Source: Hanleya hanleyi (Eukaryota; Mollusca; Polyplacophora; Lepidopleurida; Hanleyidae). Taken from it: 64,000 nt of DNA. Of this stretch, positions 22,593-34,194 are shown piece by piece; the stretch's first letter is position 1; each line of letters starts with the position of its first letter. Position numbers and translations under genes: made by a program. The notes beneath the pieces are model-generated. The model did not search any database and had not been told where the DNA came from. It was given only the letters and a program-made list of their open reading frames with translations. The stretch spans positions 1 through 64,000 of the forward strand of contig JAVTVY010020354.1 in assembly GCA_036873755.1 (NCBI GenBank), in the 5' to 3' direction.

Positions 22593-24338
22593 CAAGAGCC
22601 CAAGGGGCTTCAATATACGCCCGTATATCTGGAATTACATTGGTTCAAATGTCAAGGTTGTTTAGCCTTGATTCCAATTGATCTAGCAATCCAGAGAAAG
22701 GTCTACAATTTTTTGCTTATGAGAATGTAACATATATCACATCTTATATTGAATGATAAACTAAAATGAGCTTAACTATTGGTAACTAGTTGACCTTGAA
22801 GCAAGAGCTGAGAGCTCACAAATCCCACACTGAAATCGACAATAGTCAAACACAAGAAAATAGTAGTTTTCCTGCAAATGGATTCCTTTCAGACGAGACA
22901 ATTTTTCATGAAGGAAGAAGAAAGTGATGAAGTAAACCTTTGTTCTTGAGTTAATAAACAGGTGTGAAGTTCATAAAGGACTCCTCTCCCCGTTAAATTA
23001 GTAAATATATGGTTTTTATTTCACAACAGTTTAACTACATGAGGCGTTTCAAACATGGGAGACAACTCCACAGGACAATACCATATAAATGCAGGGAAAA
23101 GAACTTCGAATATTCCAACAATATTCCAACACATTTAGTCAGCTAAGCTTGATTCAGTTCTGGGGAAAAGACCTTTGACAAATTGATCTCATATGTATGG
23201 CTCCACTTTGCCATGCGAGTAAGGTATACTCAAAGTTTGGTACCAATCCATACCTTGAAACTAGAGCTATCGCATGGACAACAAATGTTAATGGATGAAT
23301 GGACAGAACGCAACATCGCATTACATGACCTCGTCTTCGACAGGCATATGAAAATGTGACTTTTAATGATTTCTTGATTTGGGGTCACAGTGACCTTGAC
23401 CTCAATTTTGGTACACAACACATCGTCTTCCCACAATCTATCAATGCCCACAAAAAATCATGATTTTTAATGATTTCCTGATTTTGGGGTCACAGTGACC
23501 TTGACCTTTGACCTTGGCCTAAATTTTGGCACATGACAAACCATCTCCCCTCAATTTCTCAATGGACACATCATGGACAAATCAAAATCATGATTTTTAA
23601 CACTTTCACGATTTTGGGGTCACAGTGACCTTGACCTTTGACCTTGCCCTACATTTTGGTATGTGACACATTGTGTCCCCCTAATGTATCTACTGACACA
23701 AAAAATGTTATTTTTAATAATTTCCTAATTTTGGGGTCAGTGACCTTTGACCTTGACCTAATTTTTGGTATGCATCACTTCATTTCCGCCTATTGAATCC
23801 ACTCACAAAAAATTAGAAATTTTCAACGATTTCCTGATTTTTCAATCATACTGACCTTTGACCTCTGACCTTGACCTACATTTAATATGCAACCCATCGT
23901 TCCCACCCTAGGGTATCCACTCACCAAAAATTAGAACTGTAGATAGAAAACTGTCAACGATCAATGATTTCCTGATTTTTTGCAACAGTGACCTTTGACC
24001 TCTGACCTCGACCTCAATTTCGATACGCGACACATCATCTCCACCTAGCGTATCCACTCACAATAAATTGCAACTGTGGATAGAAAACGTTCACAGATAT
24101 AGACCGGACACGAACACTTCAGTGATTTCCTGTTTTTTTAGGCCAGTGACCTTTGACCTGTGACCTCGACCTTCATTTTGGTACGCGACACATCGTCTCC
24201 TCGTAGGGTATCCACTCACCAAAAATTGGAGCTGTGGATAAAAAACTGTCCCAGATATAGACCGGACACGAGAACCGGACAGACGGACAGACGGACGGAA
24301 ACCGCCATCACATAATACGTCCGCCTTTTGGGCGGGCG
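22593..24338. mobile_element. Interspersed element with GTCACAGTGACCTTGACC tandem units
   Basis: Starts CAAGAGCCCAAGGGGCTT and ends CGCCTTTTGGGCGGGCG. TATAAAA is directly repeated at both edges (22586-22592 and 24339-24345), suggesting a 7-bp target duplication. The 3' two-thirds (23380-24240) consists of about eight diverged units of 110-130 bp, each with a run of GTGACCTTTGACCT. It ends with GGACAGACGGACAGACGGAC. Similar repeats are, from memory, common in marine invertebrate genomes. No coding capacity. It was inserted after the CACTA-like element arrived. Confidence 0.65.
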
Positions 24339-24407
24339 TATAAAAATGACATCATCAGGGATGATTTGCAAGAGTTTTTCTCAAAATAGTCTAATATTTT
24401 TATTGAA

Positions 24408-24590
24408 CCAAGTGTTACACCCTTTTGACACCCTTCCGCGTTTTTAACACCCCAGGGGTGTCAAATGATGGCATATTTTGCTGATGGATCCCAAAACACC
24501 CCTTTAACACCCCATTTACACCCCGTATAGGTGTCAATTTACACCCTGGGGGTGTTTTGGCTGTTTTTATACCCCTTTTACACCTCTTTA
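24408..24590. repeat. Right subterminal repeats, outer part
   Basis: Several GGTGT and ACACC inverted motifs directly inside the right terminal inverted repeat, with the same style as the left array. Confidence 0.75.
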
Positions 24591-24601
24591 GCTGAGAGTG
24601 A
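24577..24601 (-). repeat. CACTA-like right terminal inverted repeat
   Basis: Ends CTTTAGCTGAGAGTGA, inverted partner of 14661-14685, followed by TA at 24602-24603. Confidence 0.9.
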
Positions 24602-25015
24602 TAGAGCTTGATTCTATCCAAATCATTAAAATTCGCATTATACTTCTTCAAATTCAATTTATATTCACTCTTTGCATTTTTACATTCAACAGTAAACCAT
24701 TCCGCATATCCCCTGCCCTTGTTCACAAAAGGCACCGTGTTTATTTTTAAACGTTTTGACAACCTAAAATATGGCTCTCCTATATTCAAAATATCGGTTA
24801 GCCTTTGCACGGATGCATCAATTGTTCCTTGCTCATAAATATCATTCACATTTTCCTCAACAGTTGCATAGATTTTATCACTATAGTTATCAATATATCA
24901 TTTACAAAATTAGCTTCCTGTTTCTGGTTCCATTTCAGTTTATTTATCTCCACGATAGTCTCAGGATCATAATTAATTACTGTACCACATGACAAAATAA
25001 AGCTCATCGGTGCAT
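24602..25015 (-). pseudogene. LINE ORF2, 5' part of interrupted copy (endonuclease-RT linker)
   Basis: Minus-strand continuation of 12406-14660. Frame 24849-24602 reads the linker upstream of the RT: DASVQRLTDILNIGEPYF, NKGRGYAEWFTVECKNAKSE and YKLNLKKYNANFNDLDRIKL. This is continuous in frame with the other side of the CACTA-like insertion. Further up, 25015-24860 gives APMSFILSCGTVINYDPETI and INKLKWNQKQEANFVNDIL after a frameshift, matching the end of the endonuclease and start of the linker. The endonuclease proper is missing or beyond recognition. Confidence 0.75.
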
Positions 25016-25869
25016 TACAGGTCGCTTACTAACCAATTAATTTAGCGACTTCATTAAATCATGGAAAATGGCATAAAGGACAATATTATCCATATACTGT
25101 TTAAAATACTTGAAACCATTTTTATTATCCCGAGTATAGAAACAATTTATCACGGCGCATTTTATACCGGCTTGCTGAAACTAAAGTCCCATGGCCAAAT
25201 CACACTATGAAATTATATTGCATTAACTAAATGTTATGACATGGGCACAACTTTCCAATATTACCTCTCCTTCCATTGATAAAATATATGATGAATGCCC
25301 TTGATATATTGTATATGTGGTGAAATATCCTCGTCATCACATGGTCATTATACAAGGAATCCAATCTACTATGCACATTTGCAAGGCAAGGATGAACCGA
25401 GAGGCACTGAATATAACAAGATATCGAATTTAATAGATTTTGGAAACGAAAACAGCTAGCGTCATCGCAACAAAGGCTGGTCGAACAGTTGTTCATCTGC
25501 AATGTGGCGCGTAAGATGGCCAAGGAAAATGGAATCTATAATGCAACGCTTTCCTGTCCAGATCGCTAAACAACACTACACCATCAGTAGTCTCCATATG
25601 ACTTTATTAACACGGCCTGTCTCCACATTTCGTGTAACATGCAAACTCACGCCTCCATAAACATAATAAAGGGGCGCATCTAATTGCATGGTTTGTTGTG
25701 ATTTGCTGCCCACAATCTCGTGAAATAAAGGTACTTTCCAGGGTTAGCTGTCATATGCGACCGTTCCACTATGTACCTTTCGTAAAGAAATCCAGTGTAA
25801 TGGACAAACTATACTACTCTGGATGACTATAACTATAAACTCTGGATGCCTCAGAACATTTAAACCGGA
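25016..25869. other. No recognisable gene
   Basis: Possibly further decayed LINE sequence, but no motif can be supported. A 98-codon minus-strand ORF (25523-25227) shows nothing familiar. Confidence 0.45.
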
Positions 25870-26410
25870 AAATAATAAGGCAAAGTCTGCAAGCGATCCC
25901 ATGTTCAACCATGGGAATATTTCACGATGTAAATAACGCTTGGTTTTATTGGAAATCGTTGTTTGTTTCTCTTTTCAATGAACATGCCAAAGTAAAAATG
26001 ATCCGTGTGCGAGATCGACCATGTCCCATGATCAGAACTTCAATAGCGGCCAGGGACTATCACCATAAGAAGGCCATTAAAAGTAACGCAGCCGGCCACT
26101 GGGTAAAACACAAACAAGTGAGAAACAGTGTGAATGACAAGATGTGTTATGCTGAGACGGATTACTTTGCAAATGCTGTCAAACAATATGAAGGCAATGT
26201 CAAGGGTATATGGAAACAGTTAAAATCTTAAAAAATCAAATCTGGCGAAAATTATCCCTGTTTAACGGCAGTTCTGTTTCAGAGATTGCTAATATATCCA
26301 ATACACATTTTGCTAACATTGGTTCGAAGCTGGCGGCCTCTATTCCCACATCAGGCACATGAAATCCTTTGAATTTTGTGAGAAAATTGAATGCTAGGAG
26401 ACAGGCAGAG
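25870..26410 (+). pseudogene. LINE linker-region fragment, plus strand
   Basis: Frame 25911-26231 carries the endonuclease-RT linker: AWFYWKSLFVSLFNEHAKVK, RDYHHKKAIKSNAAGHWVKH, then VKGIWKQLKS. After a frameshift, SVSEIANISNTHFANIGSKL follows, as expected just before the RT core. The RT core is not adjacent: a separate LINE tail (26411-27118) intervenes, and YDNLGADIINEAGLWIMD, typical of the start of the RT domain, appears at 27150-27205. Confidence 0.65.
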
Positions 26411-27118
26411 TTGGTGTATTCAGGAAGGTTAGACGTTTGTTTCTCAACAGACTGCCAGACATATATATAATGGCATCATCCAATTACTGTTGTCTTGTGT
26501 GGAGTAATTCTACTAAATCACAGCTTGATAGATTACAAAAACTGCAAACCAGAGCGGCAAAAACAATTTTAAATATCAAGTTTGATCGCAATATGCATGC
26601 TGAAGATATTTTTAAATCTGTATATTTTATGAGTGTATGTGATAGAATAAAATTTCAGCAATTATGTTATATGTACAAGGCTTTGCTGGAATACATCTGT
26701 GATATATTTCAAAGAAACGCCGATATGCATAGGTATCCCATATGGCAGCGTAACGACACACATATCGTGGTAGGCATATCTACTTTTTATAACAGAACTT
26801 TTATATTTCAAGACGCTAAATGTTCGAATACCCTGCCAATCGATCCTATAAATGCTGCATATATTCAAAGTTTTGAATTTCAACTCGGGAAGCAAATTTT
26901 AACTACTGTACATAGTTTTAGTGGTTTATTCTACACTGGTTCTTATTGTTTTGTTATTCATAATGCTTAATTGTCTCTGTTTTAATTTACTGTTATTATA
27001 ATTGTCCTATGTACATAATTATGTATTACTTGTCCATCTATGGTGTATGTCAGCGTGCGGCTTGGACTGAAGGGGCATTTCTGATGAAATAGTGGTCAAA
27101 TAAATAAATAAATAAATT
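26411..27118 (+). mobile_element. 5'-truncated LINE tail with (TAAA)n end
   Basis: An open frame to 26970 encodes the LINE C-terminal domain: SSNYCCLVWSNSTKSQLDRL, QKLQTRAAKTILNIKF, FQQLCYMYKALLEYI and a FIFQDAKCSNTLP motif. A stop, a 3' UTR and a TAAATAAATAAATAAAT run at 27098-27116 follow. Since sequence after the run resumes an RT-like reading (YDNLGADIINEAG), this tail looks inserted into the 25870-27205 LINE. The left edge is approximate. Confidence 0.6.
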
Positions 27119-27205
27119 CAAAAAACTCCAATCTACTTTTTATCTTCCGGTTATGATAATTTGGGTGCTGATATTATCAATGAAGCAGGTCTTTGGATTA
27201 TGGAC
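27119..27205 (+). pseudogene. LINE RT-core start, resumption of split copy
   Basis: GYDNLGADIINEAGLWIMDL resembles the T-G-x-D-N-I segment opening the LINE reverse-transcriptase domain. Short and degenerate. Confidence 0.4.
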
Positions 27206-28744
27206 CTTTGTAAACGCTTAATGGATGACGACATCCCGATGAATGACGGATACAACCCATTTATTCGTGAAATATACATCTGTGTACATTTTACATGTTA
27301 TAACTATATATCGTCAGTGAACGCCCACAGTTTTGGTTAAAGTCAGGATTGAAGAGAGACTGATTTGATACAGCAAAAAATCGGAATAGTCATTTCATGC
27401 TCACTGGGGCCTGGAACATGGTATAAACATCAACATACGATGTGCACATCCCTAGTCACTGACAGGTGATAAGAATAGCTTCAGAGACGAAATATAGCGA
27501 ATGAATGAATAGGATTTAGCGTGGCATTCAACATTATTTCAGTCATATCCCGACGAACCAACTAAGCACCACCCAACCAACATGGAGCCAAACATCCTCC
27601 ACCCACCCTATAAAACACCAAGGACGGCACACAAGACACAGACAGGACGCTTACATGGTGCAGTAAAGACAAGTGATATTACAGTGCTAGACATCACAGT
27701 ATTAGGTTCATGTTGCTTCTCAGCAAAATGCATTGAAGTCTCAGGAACCCCTGGCCACCGGATACCCTCCAACCACCCACGACGAAATATAGAGTGGGAA
27801 GGGTGGGACTAACGGACATTTGATACCGGCTAGGCGATGAGAACATTATACATGTTCATGTGTCCACAAATTTGTACATATATATACGCGACAACCTCAG
27901 GAAGGAACCTGGCCTGGTATTTATAAATTTCCGTTCCAAATATCTGCCAGCCAAACCATTTTTTTTTTTTGACGATGACAACACCCTCTAACATTCTACG
28001 TAGTTTTATACATAGACTGAATGCAAGGAAAGAGGCGATATAATGAAGAGAACAAAAGCCTACGTCTACTTGGTCATGTGCATGGCTGAAACAGTTTACA
28101 GGAAAAGAACATGGAGTAAAAGAAGCCATTTGGGTGAAAGCTGAGAACCCATCATTCAATGGAAATGATACATTACGGATCAAATTATCTAAGCATAAAA
28201 CATAAACATTAAAGCACTCCCTGGGCTATCAACATGAATGGATGCGAGCTGTTGGTCTGTGAACCATTTCTGAGGGAAATTTTCATCCTGTTCGTAACAG
28301 TATACCGCAGGCTGTCCTTGTTATTCACAACTGACCTTAGTTGTGTCCAGCGAACTTCAAACCGATAGTCATCTTTATGTACACATATACCATTCTCATA
28401 TAACGCATATTGATCTCTAATGGCTTTTTGTTTTGTCCGATGAAATGTACTACACGCACCCCACCGTTTGTAAATATATAAAGCCATTGTTCTCTAGCCC
28501 AGTCTATTTCATAACCTGTCTCGAAATAAACTCTTTTCATCCCTTTATATTTTAATAAGTTTCCCCTGTACATTCTTTAATCTCTGTCGGAGATGTTTTG
28601 GTAAACAGCGCAACGTTAGATCGCAAATACATATTATTAAAAAGTGGACTAGTTTTACTCTTTTTCATTCATATTATCACAGGGTTTCCCATATATCATT
28701 TAGTGCTTGCAATTATGTGCCTTTACCTCCCCTCTCCGGTTGGT
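27206..28744. other. No recognisable gene
   Basis: AT-rich, with short ORFs on both strands that show no family motif, and a poly-T run near 27960. Confidence 0.45.
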
Positions 28745-29290
28745 TTTTTGCTCCTATCTCCGGAACGACAAAAAATTGAAGGCTGAAACTTCGTGACTTT
28801 TTCGATTATCATATTGGGGTCATGTTGAGCCTATTTGGATGACCCCACCGAGCAGAGAATCATGGGTAAATTCAAAATGGCGGCCATGTGGATACCAGAA
28901 AAGTGATGCTTTCGTCATATTTCTTCAAAATTTTTGCTTTTCTGTATGAAAAATTGGGTAAACCCTATTTTATTTCATATCAGATTATTATTTACTAATT
29001 TTCATGCAGTTTTTACGAAGAAAAAACAAAAATTCGAAAAATTCTGACCGAAAAATCGTAAAAAAAATGCTCTTTTTGGAAATGATGTCACAGTGACGTC
29101 ATCATGGAGGCCATCTTGCATTTTTTACATTTTCTTGTTGAGCTTGACCCATATATTTAGTGTGGTAAGTTTCAGCTCTCTAGTCTTAGCGATAGCTAAA
29201 ATATATAGGGAGGGGGGGGGGGCACTTTGCGCTCCTCCCCTGCCCAGGCTGCGGTACACGCCAAATCGCCCAGGACAGATAGGGTTAATC
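28745..29290 (+). repeat. Interspersed repeat family R1, copy 1
   Basis: Shares blocks (TCTCCGGAACGACAAAAAAT, ATTGGGGTCATGTTGAGCCT, AAATTCAAAATGGCGG, CATATTTCTTCAAAATTT) with 36820-37145 (same orientation) and 44205-44740 (inverted). One end carries CAGGACAGATAGGGTT, matched by AACCCTATCTGACCTGG in the inverted copy. No coding capacity; a tRNA B-box-like GGTTCGAATCC follows at 29311. Confidence 0.7.
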
Positions 29291-30019
29291 TGGGGACCGC
29301 TGGTTCGAATCCCGCACAGGACTCGAACAATTTTTAGCATTAGAATCTGTGCTATACTAAGGAAGTGTAATCCCAAAATAACGCAAACATTGTTATACAA
29401 TCATTTCCCACTCATATTAGAGTGAGTCGCCTGGGTGACTCGAGTATCCACTACTCGTTGAATATTTTCTTTGAATGTCTGAAGAGCTGAAGGCGTCATC
29501 GTCAAAGTAAAAGAAAAAAAAAACAAACAATCAATTCCCTCATTCTATACTATGTTCTCTGACAAATGTGTGTACATTATCCGCATCGTTAATCCATCCA
29601 TGATTCACGCCAAGCATTGCCTAATCCACCATAATATTGTTCATTACTTTACGCGTCAGTCCATGAAGTTGTACATGGCTCATTTGTTGTTTCATTGATA
29701 CGCTCGTCGCATAATTGGAATTAATTTCAATGCTATAGCAGAGCCAATAACAATAATATATTACACGGCACGAACAATGAGCCATGAAGGAGACATCAGT
29801 TGATCCGGTCGAACAATGAGCCATGAAGGTAGACATCAATTGGACCGGTCGTACATGTACTAAATGAAAATATTCACGAGTCATTAATCATCCCTATCAT
29901 AATCCTTATGTGCGAAATTAAATATACTCCGATAGGAAAGATCATCCTTCACTCATTGTACACTCTCGGCAATATTCAGGTAAAATTCCTGAACTGATCA
30001 GGTTGTATATATATCCGCA
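29291..30019. other. No recognisable gene
   Basis: Contains two diverged GAACAATGAGCCATGAAGG repeats (29771 and 29812); otherwise nothing supported. Confidence 0.45.
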
Positions 30020-30270
30020 ATTCAATTTCGAGGTTTTGGTTGGAATTCAGGGATGATTACCTGAATTTCAGGAAAAAGATATCTGCATGAGAGGATTTTC
30101 CCTGAAATTCGGGCAAATTTATCACCCTGATTAGTAACTTCCCGGCCCCATTCAGGTACGCAAAATCCCCTAAAATTCAGGTAATTTAGCTCTAATTCAT
30201 GGTTGATATACCTGAATTTCAGGAAAATTTCCCTGAATTTCAGATAAAATCCCCGAAATTCAGATTCTGA
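30020..30270. promoter_or_regulatory. Cluster of CCTGAATTTCAGG-like palindromes upstream of the Kv gene
   Basis: About nine full or half copies of the inverted motif CCTGAATTTCAGG (for example 30059-30071 and 30211-30223) in 250 bp, about 1 kb upstream of the first Kv coding exon. It could be a regulatory cluster or a degenerate satellite or MITE; only the clustering is observed. Confidence 0.4.
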
Positions 30271-31235
30271 AGGTGTATAGGATATGGTGGTTTGCACGAG
30301 CAATTATATCCTTATACTGATGAATATTTAATTATAGTTTCCTGTTTTCAGGTTAGCTGTGTTATCGGAAACAAGCGATCTTTGTGCCATACATGTTTAT
30401 CAGTCAGCCGCTCAATTTGTAAAGAAAAGCATTGCTTCGCGACTGCCGATACGAGAGAGTCGACACGATGAGTCGTGACAGGATTACAATAGGTAATTAA
30501 CATGACGATACTGCTGCTCCAAAGCAATTTGCTTCGTTGTCGAAGACTGCACGCGAGGCAAATATTCCACGGTGAATTCATCATTGTACCACCTAGTACA
30601 TTCGCAGATTGCTAAACATGACAGTTTCGTAGTTTGTGTTTACGGTCGCACAATATGCGCTATCCAGGGCTAGGGGTGCAAGCAGGCTGTTATCTTGCGA
30701 AGATGGAACTGACTTCATCTTCTTAATCATTTATAGATATTGCACTAATATTTGAGAATAGGAATAAATTCGAATTGAGATCTGCGACTCACAAACTCCA
30801 TATTCATGCTCATTTCCATATAATACAATGACTTTTTCTTGTAAAAAAATTTTCTGGTCTGAAAAAGAGGCCCTGCCTGAATATCCCATCAGAAGAGCAA
30901 AACAGCAGTGGAGATGATTTTAGACATGTCTAAACAGCCCCTGTGATTTTGCCTTCCAGATTATGCCGGTTTGACCTGAAATTGACATAGAATTCGACAC
31001 AGACGCTGTCATGAAATGGCGCTGTGCTATACCTTCCATACAGTTTCACTATAGGCACACTTGATGATATTCTACATAAAATCGATTATTAGACTATATA
31101 GCACATTCACAAAGGCTGAGAGCAGTATCCAACGTTTCAAGCGAATGATACATACATAGGTAAATCATTCATATTGTCGCGATGGAAACATCGAGAATGA
31201 CATCCCGTGATCAATTTCACATGCTATAAAGAAAA
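30271..31235. other. Upstream region of the Kv gene
   Basis: No ORF or repeat recognised. The 5' UTR and promoter are expected here, but no clear core promoter can be assigned. Confidence 0.4.
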
Positions 31236-31744
31236 ATGGCCCATATGATTTTAACAGCAATAGGTAGCTCGGAAAGACCTGACAGCACGAGTCGAAGTAA
31301 CAAAGTGGAGGTTTTTGGAGTGAGTAATGCAATCTCAAAGGAATTACCAGAATCCTTCGCGGAAATCTCCCAGTGCAAAATGGCACCGGGACCTAATGGC
31401 AGCGCGAAGGATAGTGAAATGAGAAAGACTAATTTGAGTGACACAGCAGCAGATGGGATTATATCCCTTAATGTGGGTGGAAAAAAATTTCAGGTCAAAG
31501 AAAAGACATTAAAGTCACGCGGGTATGGGATCTTGTCTCGACTCTCACCAAATGACGAGAGTTATAATGCCTCGACTGGCAGTTACTTCTTCGACAGGAA
31601 CCCAACAATTTTCGGAGCAATACTGGAGTTTTACAGGACTGGAAATTTACACATACGGAAATCATTCTGTGCGGTAGAACTGGAAGAAGAAATGAAATAC
31701 TGGGAGGTCGACGAGGATTGTATTTCCGACTGTTGTTGGAGAAG
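31236..31744 (+). CDS. Kv channel exon 1: N-terminus and T1 tetramerisation domain
   Basis: First coding exon of a voltage-gated potassium channel subunit (496 residues over three exons: 31236-31744, 33589-33748, 42703-43524). Residues 1-75 are low-complexity and weakly conserved. Residues 76-170 are the cytoplasmic T1/BTB domain (ISLNVGGKKFQVKEKTL, GSYFFDRNPTIFGAILEFYR, TGNLH, then ELEEEMKYWEVDE). The zinc-binding signature H-x5-C-x20-C-C is exact (His139, Cys145, Cys166-167). It is typical of Kv2, Kv3 and Kv4 rather than Shaker channels, and the CCW sequence is most like Shaw/Kv3. The exon ends at an AG/GTAAGC donor with a split arginine codon. The start is the first in-frame ATG; another Met at residue 4 is possible. 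The frame is intact. Confidence 0.93.
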
Positions 31745-32134
31745 GTAAGCCTATTTTGACATATATATCCTTACCAGAATTGTCTCAGTTCCAAGAATAA
31801 TAACAGTCAATTTCATATTGATTTCAGCAACAATGGTCATGGGAGAACAGCGACGGTATATTGACATAGGGCAAAGCCAATTAAGAAACCAAGATTCCTG
31901 TTTTCTTTCCACTTCACATAGCATCGCGGAAAACAAATGAATTCCTTCTATCCAGAATGTTAGTCATAGATTTTCAGGATTATTCTCGTAAATTGCTGAG
32001 ACGCGTATGAATTTGAGTTGTCATTAGAGCTGGGTCACAGTGAAAGAATGCTGAGTGTAATATACCGTTACTGGAACCACTGATCTTGTAGTTGGGATCT
32101 AACAACGTGCTACAACATGTCTTGTTTTATGAAG

Positions 32135-32400
32135 AATTAAGAATACTGATCAGCGATACGCATTTCATATTTTTGGAACATCGTGATGTCTTGCAGGCAT
32201 CATTGAAAATTGTTGGCCGTTTCTCTCTTGCAGGAAACTACATGTAGCTATGTTTATGTATACTATGATTGTCTTTTTGAATTTGGTGCTATTACTCTTA
32301 TATGGAATATGGAATAGGTCTTTGGATTATGAACGCGGATATTCTTTAACGGACGACGGCTGAATTATGAATGACGGACAAGACGCTTGTAATTGACTCT
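32135..32400 (+). repeat. Dispersed repeat shared with the CACTA-like element
   Basis: About 260 bp closely similar to 16243-16505: GAATACTGATCAGCGATACG, TTCTCTCTTGCAGGAAAC, TGGAATAGGTCTTTGGATTA and AGACGCTTGTAATT are shared in order. No protein function recognised. Confidence 0.75.
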
Positions 32401-32837
32401 AAAGCTACGTACACATGTATACGATTATCCGATAACGACAATGGGGCAACCACAATACGACAAAGGCACGACAACGGTAATGCGTTTTTGGTGTACACAT
32501 GACTACGGCTATAAGTATAAAAGCGGATACGACTTGAGAACATTTCTTACCGCAATGGACGACGACGACTTTACCATATCTGTGTTGCTGCTGTGACGTC
32601 ATAAAACCGCACGACTTATGTCCGACAACGGCAAAAAATCGCTCCAGAACCGATTCCAATAATAGACGGATAATCGTATCGCATTGCCGGATAGTCTTAT
32701 CGCACTGTCGTAATCGTTACGGATTCATGTGTACGGACCAATTCATTTTCCTACGATCGATTTTTTTGCCGTTGCCGTATTGCCGTTGCCGCATTGTCAT
32801 TATCGGATAATCGTACACATGTGTACGTAGCTTTATC
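32400..32837. mobile_element. MITE with TAAAGCTACGTACACATGT ends
   Basis: 438 bp. The left terminus TAAAGCTACGTACACATGTA and the following ACGATTATCCGATAACGACA are mirrored by TCGGATAATCGTACACATGT and GTACGTAGCTTTA at the right. The interior is composed of degenerate CGATTATCCG/CCGTTGCCG repeats. No coding capacity; the target duplication is not clear. Confidence 0.75.
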
Positions 32838-33588
32838 AGTCTTAGTGAACGACTGATCCCACTGATGCATCCGTCAAAGCCGAAACACCCCTCGTCGTAA
32901 AGCTCCCTAAATTTCAACTTACAACTGTTTAATCACATCTGGCATGGGAGATTTGAGGATGTATCGCAGCCGAGTGGTGATTCTGCCCCACACCTATCCT
33001 AGATATTGTATCCCCGTTATCCTTGAGACTAAGGAATTAAAACTTCCCACAATATATATTTGGATAAAGCTTCACAAAAAACACATTAAAGCCCCACTGA
33101 TAACGTTACATCGACGTTATATTCCCACAAGACATTTTTATTCAGAAGAAGCTAAATAATTGAAAAAAAGAAGCATCAAAAACTTGACATTCTCATTCCC
33201 CACAGTTACCATTTCATATTTGTCTATGTTTCCCTGCTCGCGGTTATGCATACTTGATTACGATGGTCCCGATATGATGAAGTACAGTCACAAAGTTTCA
33301 ACTTTTTTTTCTCCGTTTCGGAGCACTAGAGGAAAGTTCATTGGAGGGAGGTAGTGTGGGTGACTACAAATAGCGACAATGGAGAGCAAAACAGATCTGC
33401 GCCTAATGACTAGGGGGAATGTTACCAAAGGGGATCCGTCATGTGTTAGGGACCAGCATTGTCAAGATTATAAAATCTAAACGCTCACATTTGTTCAGTC
33501 GTGATTTGTAACTTCTTTGGACTGAAACTACAATAATCTGAATATGATCGGTGATAATTCAGGACCTTATTTTTTCTAACAATTGCAG

Positions 33589-33748
33589 ATTTTGCGACAT
33601 ACAAGAGGAACGGTGCCAGAACAACCGGGTTTTCCGTGAGTTCACTGATGTTTGCCAGGTGGGGCTGTCCAGGATCAAAGGTCTATCCCACAGAAGAGAG
33701 CGGATATGGGTGACACTGGATGACCCTAACTATTCCAGGACCGCAAAT
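33589..33748 (+). CDS. Kv channel exon 2: T1-S1 linker
   Basis: 160-nt exon encoding residues 170-223 (FCDIQEERCQNNRVFREFTD, then RRERIWVTLDDPNYSRTAN). It continues the CCWRR end of T1 into the cytoplasmic linker before S1. The R-x-x-I-W-x-x-L-D-D-P-x-x-S-R-x-A segment is a Kv hallmark. Acceptor TTGCAG/A and donor AAT/GTAAGA are canonical; the phase joins exon 1 (split Arg codon) and exon 3 (codon boundary) exactly. Confidence 0.93.
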
Positions 33749-34194
33749 GTAAGACGAAAGAGACGTAACACTGCCCCGAATGGTGATGATATATTGCTCC
33801 ATTATACCTCAGTCATCTTCGCTTACCCAAGTCTAACACTACACGTGTTGCTTTGGCTGAACGTAACACATTATCTGATCATAATACAGGTCGGGTGATG
33901 TCATAGCTCTATAAATATTCTGTGGTCCATATAAGGAGAAGTGCAATGTAGGACCTCTTTAAAATTCAAATTTGATTGGCTATTCGAAGGAAATTAACAT
34001 CAATACACCCAGAACTTGCCATATTTGGATATCACACGGCCAGATATCAAAGAAAATCCTAGCTGCTCGGTGTTGGCAAGCTCCTATTTTGATTGGCTAT
34101 ATGACATCACGTGCGTTTCCCGGTCTGAACAGTTTACTCTATTCGTTAAGTCAAGGTAAATGACGGAACGTTAGTGAAGTATTTAAATTAAAAA

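Larger units (their letters stand above)
14661..24601. mobile_element. CACTA-like DNA transposon (9941 bp) inserted in LINE
   Basis: The left end TCACTCTCAGCTAAAGGGGT matches the inverted right end over 25 bp with one mismatch. TA lies outside both ends (14659-14660 and 24602-24603). Removing the element plus one TA joins the LINE coding frame exactly (D-R-I-K-L-Y then E-S-K-R-I-Y-K-E), which fixes the boundaries. Inside the ends are arrays of palindromic GGTGTT...AACACC repeats (14690-15790; 21780-22460 plus 24408-24590), as CACTA elements have subterminal repeats. Two divergent genes are present: a spliced minus-strand gene (16727-18542) and a transposase-like gene (18789-21237). A later insertion at 22593-24338 splits the right array. 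CMC-group assignment rests on this architecture and the transposase. Confidence 0.85.
31745..33588 (+). other. Kv gene intron 1
   Basis: 1844-bp GT-AG intron, ending TTTTTTCTAACAATTGCAG. It holds a dispersed repeat (32135-32400) related to 16243-16505 and a MITE (32400-32837). Confidence 0.85.

Noticed and set aside
29300..29325. tRNA gene suggested by GGTTCGAATCC
   Set aside because: Only a B-box-like stretch; no A box, acceptor stem or cloverleaf upstream.
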